Below, piece by piece: positions 1 to 5,496 of a DNA stretch of 12,251 bases. A program made the translations under genes and the position numbers. Source of the stretch: Nanobdellota archaeon (lineage in GTDB: Archaea > Nanoarchaeota > Nanoarchaeia > Parvarchaeales > Parvarchaeaceae); the NCBI GenBank assembly GCA_021796445.1, contig JAKACB010000020.1, positions 1 through 12,251 on the forward strand. The letters are read 5' to 3'. A model generated the notes under the pieces. That model was not told the DNA's origin, made no database searches, and saw nothing but the letters and a program-made list of their open reading frames with translations. The first letter of the stretch is position 1. Each line of letters starts with the position of its first letter.

Positions 1-944
1 AAGAAAACCAAAACGAAGGAAAAGAAAAAGAATATCTGGACATAAAGGAAACTTACGAAAAAGAAAAACAAAGATCAGAAAACATCTTACTGGATCTTAA
101 AAATGCAAGAGAAGAAATTAAACTTATACAAGAACAGGAGAGAAGGATGTTCGAAATTGACAGCTATAAGAACAGAATAGATGAAATAAATAAGGAAATA
201 AGTAATTATTATCTGGAGATAACACAATTAAGAGAAAATTTATCGGAAATAAAGTTCGATGATAAAAGGCTAAATGAACTTGAAAATGAATTCAAACTCA
301 TATCTGAAGAAGTAAACAAACTAAATTATAGACTTACGGAGATAAAAAAAGAAACAGAGCTCAGAAAATCCCAGCTCATGACTGATAAACATGAAAGAGA
401 AGAACTTGAAAGAAAAGTAAAAAAGAAGGAAGAGCTTTCGAAGCTGCTCGATAAAAAGGAGAATTTCCTAAAGACTATGTCAAATTTAAGGGAAGATATA
501 CGCGGGATAAGAGAATACGTTAGACTGCGTTTTATAAATGATTTTCGGTCACTTTTTAAAACACGCTTTGAAGAGCTTAGAAATGAAGTTGACTATGACA
601 TAGACATAGACAACAACTACAATGTTATCATTACTGCTGGAAACGAAAAAATGGACGCTAGATCATTATCTGGCGGAGAGAAAACCTCAGTAGCGATAGC
701 ATACCGACTTGCATTGTCATCTCTTGCATCAATCCTTGGTGGGATTGGAAAAAATGAGATTATAATAATGGACGAACCAACATCCGGATTAGACAAAGAA
801 GACATAAATGCGCTTACAAACGCAATTACTAAAATAACGGATTTAAAGCAAATAATAATAGTAACTCATGAGGACAATATGAAAAATATTGCTGACAATG
901 TAATAAAATTAAAAAAGGAATCAGGCGTGTCCTCTATATATTAA
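1..944 (+). CDS. rad50: DNA double-strand break repair ATPase Rad50, C-terminal part (5' end outside window)
   Basis: Rad50 is the ABC/SMC-type ATPase that works with Mre11 in processing DNA double-strand breaks. The frame is open from base 3, well upstream of the first internal Met at 147, so the gene starts outside the window; 313 residues are visible. About the first 165 are charged, Lys/Glu-rich and heptad-like, as expected for the returning arm of the coiled coil. The C-terminal ATPase lobe follows: signature LSGGE (bases 666-680), Walker B IIIMDEPTSGLD and an H-loop IIIVTHE. The tail ADNVIKL matches the Rad50 pattern better than SMC. The zinc-hook CxxC and Walker A are not in the window. 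The stop overlaps by 4 bp the stop of the convergent ThyX-like gene. An SMC-like or other Rad50-like ATPase is the alternative; mre11 upstream would settle it. Confidence 0.9.
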   Translation, partial: ENQNEGKEKEYLDIKETYEKEKQRSENILLDLKNAREEIKLIQEQERRMFEIDSYKNRIDEINKEISNYYLEITQLRENLSEIKFDDKRLNELENEFKLISEEVNKLNYRLTEIKKETELRKSQLMTDKHEREELERKVKKKEELSKLLDKKENFLKTMSNLREDIRGIREYVRLRFINDFRSLFKTRFEELRNEVDYDIDIDNNYNVIITAGNEKMDARSLSGGEKTSVAIAYRLALSSLASILGGIGKNEIIIMDEPTSGLDKEDINALTNAITKITDLKQIIIVTHEDNMKNIADNVIKLKKESGVSSIY

Positions 945-2548
945 AACAAAGTATCATTAACAGAATCTATATTTGGTTTAGGAACTCTAGAATAATCGAT
1001 ATTACTTGTAATTATGCCTAAATTGCCCAAGAAAACCTTTAGATCTTTCAGTATATTGGGATATTTATATCTCAGTTGATCATACAAATCAAATGCAATT
1101 TTCTTGTACTCTGGATGAGCTTCGTCTGTGCTCCTGTTCTCTGCAATAAAAATGGCTTCGGCCAGACTCATCGACATTTTCAAGTTTGTTCTTGTTGCAA
1201 GAGGGACTAAAAGCTGAAGCTCGGAATTAAACCTTTTTTCGTATAAGCTGTTATAATAATTATTTATTTCGCTTAAAACTTCTTTTGAAAGGCCCAAAAA
1301 TTCGTTATTTTTGTATACTGCCGAAGGTAGTATATAATCATTTAAGTGTATTACCACGTTTCTATTTGAAAGCCTGTGCCTCCATAAGTCCCTTGCAGTG
1401 CCTAATGAACAAGCTATATCAATCTGAAGAAATGATGATCTTAGAACACTATCATTTAAATCATCAAACTTACCTTTTCTACTCAAAGATAAATTTTTAA
1501 GGTATTCGCTTACTACTTTCTTGGGTTTACGTTTATGTCCATAAGGCAATTGTTCGTATATTGAGTTTAAAAGCTGTTTCTCGTTTTGAGAGCCGTCTGT
1601 TATAGTTACAATGACTGAGTTTAATGAAGATATTCGCATAGAATTTAAAAGATTAGAATAATCAAAGCTTACCCTCTCCTTGTATACCTCTCTATTAAAT
1701 TCATCAGGAGCCACATGTGTGGACAAAGAGGGAACATTATCTGAAATAACAGAATAAAATAGCTTACCGGCCTGCTGATTATAAGTATTTTCACTTGAAA
1801 GCAGTTTCCTACCTATGTTTTCTGCAGTTCTAGCACTTAAAAGCATAACAAGTGAAGTTTTTGCACCAAAAGGTAAAAAGCTCCTCACAGAATCACGTAT
1901 AGTGGGAGTTATTACAGTCTTTATTTGCTCTTCGGTTGGTGAAGCGCCATTTGTTTTTATAAAATCCTGCATATATGTCCCCATTAATTTATCAAATAGA
2001 GAATTATATAGACCTGATAATTCGTTATAACCTTTTAATAATATTTTAGATGCTTGCTTATCCATACCCTCTGAGATATACGCCTCATCAAATTTTACAT
2101 AACGCGTAGATCTTTCTTGGGATGAGATAAATACTTCATCTTGTATAGTTAATGCAGTTATCTCCGGCACAACCATTGATACCATAAAATTAGATTGCTC
2201 TCCTATATTTCTATGCCCAAGCACAGATTGGATATTATACAGGCTTTTCCTAGTAGATTCTTCAAGCGAGGAATAAACCCTGCTAAAAAACTTGTTAACA
2301 GATACAGGGTCTGACAAATCAAGCTTTTCATTATATATTTTAGAATACTTGTTTGTAATAGAAGTGGACTTTGAAACCAGCTTTTCAAGCAGACTTTCTC
2401 CATTATTGGTACTCAAACGACTTGATAACGAAAGATCTTCTAATGCCAGCATCTCTGTAGTTGGAAAAAATCTGTAAAAAACTGCACCCATTCCGTCTAG
2501 GTAATAAAAACGCAGGAAACCGCTATCCTTCCTTTTAACCTCTTGCAT
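941..2548 (-). CDS. Tandem two-domain ThyX-family protein (FAD-dependent thymidylate synthase-like)
   Basis: ThyX converts dUMP to dTMP using FAD and methylene-tetrahydrofolate and is normally about 220 residues forming a tetramer. This 535-residue protein carries two ThyX-like domains, about residues 20-275 and 300-515. Against Thermotoga ThyX as I recall it, domain 1 matches without gaps around the signature: H112 (H53), E145-x-S147-x-R149-Y150 (E86, S88, R90, Y91), R222 before LPFG (R147), R240 and N244 (R165, N169). RHR is replaced by D137-E138-V139, and R174 by Leu249. Domain 2 is the reverse: R390-H391-R392 and R472 followed by DEAHPE are kept, but ExSxRY and the late FAD-binding positions are lost. 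One composite site per domain pair is inferred. It lies 49 bp downstream of tRNA-Leu(CAA) on the same strand. A TATA-like TTTAAGTA at 2577-2584 fits a very short leader. Family assignment is firm; catalytic activity is not shown. Confidence 0.82.
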   Translation of the reverse strand: MQEVKRKDSGFLRFYYLDGMGAVFYRFFPTTEMLALEDLSLSSRLSTNNGESLLEKLVSKSTSITNKYSKIYNEKLDLSDPVSVNKFFSRVYSSLEESTRKSLYNIQSVLGHRNIGEQSNFMVSMVVPEITALTIQDEVFISSQERSTRYVKFDEAYISEGMDKQASKILLKGYNELSGLYNSLFDKLMGTYMQDFIKTNGASPTEEQIKTVITPTIRDSVRSFLPFGAKTSLVMLLSARTAENIGRKLLSSENTYNQQAGKLFYSVISDNVPSLSTHVAPDEFNREVYKERVSFDYSNLLNSMRISSLNSVIVTITDGSQNEKQLLNSIYEQLPYGHKRKPKKVVSEYLKNLSLSRKGKFDDLNDSVLRSSFLQIDIACSLGTARDLWRHRLSNRNVVIHLNDYILPSAVYKNNEFLGLSKEVLSEINNYYNSLYEKRFNSELQLLVPLATRTNLKMSMSLAEAIFIAENRSTDEAHPEYKKIAFDLYDQLRYKYPNILKDLKVFLGNLGIITSNIDYSRVPKPNIDSVNDTLF

Positions 2549-2576
2549 AAAAACAAAATAAATTATTATTTGTAGT

Positions 2577-2584
2577 ACTTAAAT
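2577..2584 (-). promoter_or_regulatory. TATA-like element of the double-ThyX gene
   Basis: TTTAAGTA on the minus strand is centred about 32 nt before the ATG at 2548, predicting a leader of a few bases. A T-rich run (TTTTGTTTTT, minus strand, 2549-2558) sits between it and the start codon and could also end the tRNA transcript upstream. Confidence 0.4.
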
Positions 2585-2597
2585 ACTTATAATTAAA

Positions 2598-2702
2598 TGC
2601 AGGGGAAGGGATTCGAACCCTCGAACTCACAAAGAGAGCAGATGACTCAAACGCGCACTTTTCTTGAGTCTGCCGCATTTGGCCAGACTTTGCTACCCCT
2701 GC
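2598..2702 (-). tRNA. tRNA-Leu(CAA) with 19-nt intron
   Basis: The acceptor stem GCAGGGG/CCCCTGC is perfect, with T8-A9, a D arm containing GG, and anticodon stem GCAGA/TCTGC. The mature loop CTCAAGA has anticodon CAA (2664-2666). The 15-nt variable arm forms a CTC/GAG stem (class II tRNA). The T arm GAGGG/CCCTT has loop TTCGAAT. Discriminator A73 is at 2598 and no CCA is encoded. The intron lies between positions 37 and 38; removing it gives an 86-nt tRNA. The long variable arm, A73 and the anticodon agree on leucine. T8 is a possible substrate for the ThiI encoded at the end of the window. A TATA-like AAGTATAT (2721-2728) lies about 23 bp upstream. Confidence 0.95.
2644..2662 (-). other. 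Bulge-helix-bulge intron of tRNA-Leu(CAA)
   Basis: 19-nt intron at the canonical 37/38 site. The motif is textbook: outer helix GCAGA/TCTGC, 3-nt bulge TCA on the 3' side, 4-bp central helix CTCA/TGAG, and 3-nt bulge AGA on the 5' side. Cutting after the second base of each bulge (AG|A and TC|A) leaves a 7-nt anticodon loop. The inner helix is weak (two A-T pairs). Confidence 0.9.
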
Positions 2703-2788
2703 AAAGTTAACCTAAACTTGATATACTTAGTATTCAAAATATTATAACAATTAAGCTTAAATAAGTTTATTGAAACATTAAATATTCA

Positions 2789-3022
2789 TTAACTTTTGTT
2801 TTCAACACTAGATTTGTTTAAATCATTAAATATAGTTTCAAAGGACTCATGTATAGCCTTTAGGTCAGAGGAAAGTTTTGAAGGCAACTTTTCATATGTC
2901 TCACTACTAGTTTTAAATTTATTGAAAGAATCAGATGCGCGATCGACTACTTTTTTAAGTTCCTCATACTGCAACTTAGTTAAATAAGAAACGCCGACGA
3001 ACACATCCTCTTGATCTACCAT
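2789..3022 (-). CDS. Hypothetical small acidic/helical protein (77 residues)
   Basis: I do not recognise this protein. It begins MVDQEDVFVGVSYLTKLQ and continues as a mostly helical, charged chain rich in Ser, Lys and Glu, with no Cys, no membrane segment and no obvious motif. An in-frame ATG five codons upstream (3037) would give 82 residues. I prefer 3022 because the TATA-like AATTTAAAT (3045-3053) is centred 27 bp before it, the spacing seen for other leaderless genes here, and a transcript starting there would miss the earlier ATG. It lies between zinc ferredoxin (stop 3062) and tRNA-Leu(CAA), on the same strand as both. Its length without stops and its own promoter make it probably real. 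Confidence 0.6.
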   Translation of the reverse strand: MVDQEDVFVGVSYLTKLQYEELKKVVDRASDSFNKFKTSSETYEKLPSKLSSDLKAIHESFETIFNDLNKSSVENKS

Positions 3023-3044
3023 TAATATATTAAACAAAACTAAG

Positions 3045-3053
3045 AATTTAAAT
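3045..3053 (-). promoter_or_regulatory. TATA box of the small hypothetical gene
   Basis: ATTTAAATT on the minus strand, centred 27 bp before the ATG at 3022. It decides the start choice in favour of the second Met. Confidence 0.5.
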
Positions 3054-3061
3054 GTTTAAAA

Positions 3062-3382
<321 letters not shown>

Positions 3383-3394
3383 TTAAATACAATA

Positions 3395-3406
3395 GTTATT
3401 TATAAA
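3395..3406 (-). promoter_or_regulatory. TATA box of the zinc ferredoxin gene
   Basis: TTTATAAATAAC on the minus strand, centred about 25 bp before the ATG at 3376, consistent with leaderless transcription. It lies just past the stop codon of the upstream DUF488 gene (stop 3409-3411). Confidence 0.6.
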
Positions 3407-3408
3407 GA

Positions 3409-3759
3409 TTACCTAATTTTATCCAGAACTTCCTTCAATACAACTGCCTGATTACGTACTTCGTCTTTTGCTCCAAACAAAAGTATAATCTTGCCATATT
3501 TTCTTTCCAGGGATTTTATGTATTTTAGCTTTTCAATATTTTCTGCAGAAGCCAGTTCCTTCTCATACTTCTTCTTGAACTCAGCCCATTTGCTTTCATC
3601 ATGTGAAAACCATTTTCTAAGAGCATTACTTGGCGCAATATCTTTTTCCCAAATATCTGCAGCTACTTTTTCTTTGGTAAGTCCTCTTGGCCAGACTCTA
3701 TCTACTAGTATCTTAAACCCTTTTCCTTTATTTCTATACACCCTCTCTGTTAATATCAT
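3409..3759 (-). CDS. DUF488 family protein
   Basis: DUF488 (YeaO-like) protein of 116 residues; the biochemical role of the family is not established. The family core is clear: DRVWPRGL (about residues 20-27), the DIWEKDIAPSNALRKWF segment, SHDESKW, and near the end LLFGAKDEVRNQAVVL. Length is normal for the family. The frame stays open to 3942, but those upstream residues are hydrophobic and Cys-rich, resemble no family member, and lie antisense to the glycosylase gene. The Met at 3759 directly precedes the family sequence (MILTERVYRNKG), and the TATA-like element at 3781-3792 is centred 28 bp before it. Divergent from the Mug-like gene with 35 bp between starts. Confidence 0.88.
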   Translation of the reverse strand: MILTERVYRNKGKGFKILVDRVWPRGLTKEKVAADIWEKDIAPSNALRKWFSHDESKWAEFKKKYEKELASAENIEKLKYIKSLERKYGKIILLFGAKDEVRNQAVVLKEVLDKIR

Positions 3760-3794
3760 AAAGATTAAAGAACGGGAATAGATATAAATATAAA
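3760..3794. promoter_or_regulatory. Compact divergent promoter region (DUF488 / Mug-like glycosylase)
   Basis: 35 bp between two divergent start codons. The minus-strand gene has a strong TATA-like element, GATATAAATATA in plus-strand letters at 3781-3792, centred 28 bp before its ATG. The plus-strand gene has a weaker candidate, GATTAAAG at 3763-3770, centred 28 bp before its ATG. Each TATA element sits close to the other gene's start site, so the two promoters interleave and may compete. Confidence 0.5.
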
Positions 3795-4304
3795 ATGATA
3801 AATTACTACATTTCAAAAAATGCTGCCATCCTATTTGTAGGCATAAACCCACATTTTGGTTCTTATAACAGAGGAGTACCCTTTTCAAACAACAAAATGT
3901 TCTGGTACCTGCTTTCAGAAGCAAAAATAATAAAAGAACCAAGAGAATTTTTAAAAGACGATAAAAAACTCAAAAGGCTTTACAGAATTATTTCAAAAAA
4001 ATATAAAATAAATTTTATAAATATAATAGACAAGCCGACAAAGAATGTATCGCAGCTAAAAAAAGGGGAGGAAACTCAAGGAGTAAAAAGGCTAATTAAA
4101 ATAATAGAACAAAAAAAGCCGAAGGTTGTGTGCTTTATAGGGAAGGTCACATTCAACAAGTTTAAAGGAGATAACAAATTCAGATTTGGACTACAAGGCA
4201 AATACTCTAACTCAATAATATACGTTATGCGCTTTCCAACAAGAGGTTATGCAAAAATAAGAGTAAAGGAATTGAAAACAGTAAAAAGATTAGCCAGACT
4301 TTAA
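3795..4304 (+). CDS. mug: Mug/TDG-type (family 2) uracil/thymine-DNA glycosylase
   Basis: Predicted mismatch glycosylase that would remove uracil, or thymine mispaired with guanine, from DNA as the first step of base-excision repair. 169 residues, as in E. coli Mug. Motif 1 is GINPHFGS with N18 at the position of the Mug catalytic Asn (GINPG). Next come G-x-PF and FWYLLSEA, matching the Mug PFAHPANRFW region, then DKPT (DRPT in Mug) and VVCFIGK (LAILGK). The second active-site loop, NPSG in Mug, reads FPTRG here (VMRFPTRGYAKI), so the mismatch-reading loop differs. The C-terminus is Lys/Arg-rich. Appears leaderless and convergent with the membrane-protein gene, overlapping it by 15 bp. Other UDG families are less likely because their motif 1 differs. 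Substrate range cannot be read from sequence. Confidence 0.8.
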   Translation: MINYYISKNAAILFVGINPHFGSYNRGVPFSNNKMFWYLLSEAKIIKEPREFLKDDKKLKRLYRIISKKYKINFINIIDKPTKNVSQLKKGEETQGVKRLIKIIEQKKPKVVCFIGKVTFNKFKGDNKFRFGLQGKYSNSIIYVMRFPTRGYAKIRVKELKTVKRLARL

Positions 4305-4592
4305 TCCTGATAAATCTTTTTTATATATAGACCATAAATGGAAAATTATACTAAATGAGGAAAGAACTGCTACAGTATCTATAAATATCGATAAAAAAAC
4401 GGATCCGCTATAGAGTATAACAGATATTACTGAAAATGCTATTACTATGGATAGAATTATAAAAACAATTGATATTGCAACAAATAAAAAATGCAGATCT
4501 TTCAAAATTCTGTAATTAACATTTCCATTCTGCAGATACTCCTTAAAGGTCCTCTTTGTTACCTTCCCTTTCTTATATTCGTATATTTTCAT
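4290..4592 (-). CDS. Small two-helix membrane protein, unknown function
   Basis: 100-residue protein I do not recognise. Residues 1-32 are polar and basic (starting MKIYEYKKGKVTKRTFKEYL). Two strongly hydrophobic segments follow, about 34-60 and 64-86, separated by a very short turn, and the tail KKDLSGLKSG is basic. By the positive-inside rule both ends would be cytoplasmic, forming a helical hairpin. The start lies only 5 nt after the 3' end of tRNA-Leu(UAA) on the same strand, so it is probably read from the tRNA promoter and freed by tRNA 3' processing (inference). The end overlaps the convergent glycosylase gene by 15 bp. Confidence 0.7.
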   Translation of the reverse strand: MKIYEYKKGKVTKRTFKEYLQNGNVNYRILKDLHFLFVAISIVFIILSIVIAFSVISVILYSGSVFLSIFIDTVAVLSSFSIIFHLWSIYKKDLSGLKSG

Positions 4593-4597
4593 ATGAT

Positions 4598-4719
4598 TGC
4601 AGAGGGAGGGATTTGAACCCTCGAGGGCGCTAAGCCACAGGATATCTTATTCTTTGCAAACACAAAGACAGATAAGGACCTTAAGTCCTGCACGTTGGGC
4701 CAAACTTCGCTACCTCTGC
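4598..4719 (-). tRNA. tRNA-Leu(UAA) with 36-nt intron
   Basis: Perfect acceptor stem GCAGAGG/CCTCTGC, T8-A9, D arm with GG, anticodon stem CAGGA/TCCTG. The mature loop CTTAAGA has anticodon TAA (4681-4683). The 15-nt variable arm has a GGC/GCC stem (class II). The T arm GAGGG/CCCTC has loop TTCAAAT. Discriminator A73 is at 4598, with no encoded CCA. Removing the 36-nt intron leaves 86 nt, the same as the CAA isoacceptor. A good TATA element lies 27 bp upstream, so it can be transcribed on its own. The next gene starts 5 nt after its 3' end. Confidence 0.95.
4644..4679 (-). other. Bulge-helix-bulge intron of tRNA-Leu(UAA)
   Basis: 36-nt intron at position 37/38. Outer helix CAGGA/TCCTG, 3' bulge ATA, 4-bp central helix CTTA/TAAG, 5' bulge AGG; cuts AG|G and AT|A restore a 7-nt loop. 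The intron carries its own hairpin, CTTTG-TGTTTG-CAAAG. Intron bases CTTAT could alternatively pair with ATAAG of the central helix, a competing fold. Confidence 0.9.
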
Positions 4720-4740
4720 TTCCAATAGATAAGTGCGACT

Positions 4741-4752
4741 GATTATTTATAA
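4741..4752 (-). promoter_or_regulatory. TATA box of tRNA-Leu(UAA)
   Basis: GTTATAAATAATC-type element on the minus strand, centred about 27 bp before the first tRNA base at 4719. It begins directly beyond the stop codon of the small basic gene (4753-4755). Confidence 0.65.
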
Positions 4753-4869
4753 CTAAGCACTCTTTTCACGCAGAAGCCTTCTCTTTCGTTTTCTGTCCAA
4801 CATCTTCTTCTTTCGAGTTTTCCACCTATCTTTATGGTACTTTTTCCAATTTTTTGAGCTTCTTTTCAT
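4753..4869 (-). CDS. 38-residue very basic protein, possible ribosomal protein eL41
   Basis: A short gene: 38 codons between ATG 4869 and TAG 4753. The protein has 20 Lys/Arg in 38 residues, two Trp near the N-terminus (NWKKY, DRWKT) and a continuous basic helix with KKKMLDRKRKRRLLREK. The layout, a short head with Trp followed by one Arg/Lys-rich helix, resembles eL41, the smallest ribosomal protein of archaea and eukaryotes; it could instead be another tiny nucleic-acid-binding protein. It lies 24 nt downstream of the dUTPase gene on the same strand, probably in the same transcript, and ends just before the promoter of tRNA-Leu(UAA). GGGGTGAA lies about 10-17 nt before the start, a rather distant Shine-Dalgarno. 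Composition and placement make a chance frame unlikely. Confidence 0.6.
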   Translation of the reverse strand: MKRSSKNWKKYHKDRWKTRKKKMLDRKRKRRLLREKSA

Positions 4870-4893
4870 ATACTAATTACATTTTCACCCCAT

Positions 4894-5415
4894 TTATATC
4901 TTGGCACCAGTAACACTGGAACTTTGATGGTAGTTTCCAGAATATGGCTTTTGTACTTCGCTTAAAGTATTACTTAATATCAAGTGCAAAAACCTAGTTC
5001 CTTTCGAGATCCTTACGGGGATATTGCCCCCTATCATCATTATTGTAAGATTTCCTTCATAACCGGCATCAACTATTGTTGGAGGAATCGCAAGCCCTAA
5101 TCTAGCAAATGTTGAGCGTATGTTGCACATCCCAACTAAATTATTTGGCATCTTTATCTTTTCATCTATCTTTATCAAAACTCTCTCCTGTGGGAAGATA
5201 ACAAAGTCTTTCTCAACCTTTTCTTTGGTGTAGACTTTTTCAAGTGAAGCCTTATCGTTTATATCAACAGGCTCTTTATTATAAATAAACCTAAGTAATT
5301 CATCACCGACTCTAAGATCTATGCCATTTTCTCTTATTGTATCATTCGAGATAGGTTCTATAGAAAACAGCTTCTTATCCAAGTACTCTCTTATGTCTTT
5401 ATCGCTTAATATCAT
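4894..5415 (-). CDS. dut: dUTPase / dCTP deaminase family protein, probably archaeal dUTPase
   Basis: Trimeric dUTPase/Dcd-fold enzyme of 173 residues. It would hydrolyse dUTP to dUMP (or deaminate dCTP), feeding thymidylate synthesis and keeping dUTP out of DNA. Visible motifs: MILSDKDIREYL start, ENGIDLRVG (residues 29-37), the phosphate-binding RSTFARLG (100-107), PPTIVDAGYEGNLT (111-124) with the conserved Asp116, and the RFLHLIL strand. The C-terminus PYSGNYHQSSSVTG resembles the mobile lid of the archaeal family. The position of the catalytic Glu of dCTP deaminases (E138 in E. coli, in VLEF) appears to be Met126 (LTIMMIGG), which argues against deaminase activity. Probably leaderless, heading a minus-strand unit with the small basic gene. 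Family certain; dUTPase versus deaminase is inferred. Confidence 0.87.
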   Translation of the reverse strand: MILSDKDIREYLDKKLFSIEPISNDTIRENGIDLRVGDELLRFIYNKEPVDINDKASLEKVYTKEKVEKDFVIFPQERVLIKIDEKIKMPNNLVGMCNIRSTFARLGLAIPPTIVDAGYEGNLTIMMIGGNIPVRISKGTRFLHLILSNTLSEVQKPYSGNYHQSSSVTGAKI

Positions 5416-5496
5416 GTAATGATTAAATTATTACAGTATAAAAATTTATTGTTTTATAAAAACAAAATATTTATTACAAAAAATTGATAAATTGGT
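5416..5496. promoter_or_regulatory. Divergent promoter region between dut and the metallo-hydrolase gene
   Basis: 81 bp, very AT-rich. For dut, a minus-strand TATA-like AAATTTTTATAC (5436-5447) is centred 26 bp before ATG 5415. For the plus-strand gene, AAATATTTATTA (5465-5476) is centred 26-27 bp before ATG 5497. Both give leaderless transcripts. No other motif is seen. Confidence 0.6.

Noticed and set aside
147..944. Gene starting at the Met at 147
   Set aside because: The frame is open to the window edge and the upstream residues continue the same charged coiled coil, so this is an internal Met of Rad50.
1285..2477. Plus-strand frames inside the double-ThyX gene
   Set aside because: Short, no recognisable motifs, no spaced TATA box; explained as shadows of the minus-strand gene.
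3760..3942. N-terminal extension of the DUF488 frame to 3942
   Set aside because: The extra 61 residues are hydrophobic and Cys-rich, resemble no family member, lie antisense to the glycosylase gene, and the promoter spacing supports Met at 3759.
4870..4893. Tiny start-stop frames between dut and the basic gene as an upstream regulator
   Set aside because: ATGGGGTGA and ATGTAA occur, but they are two and one codons long and easily explained by chance in AT-rich DNA.
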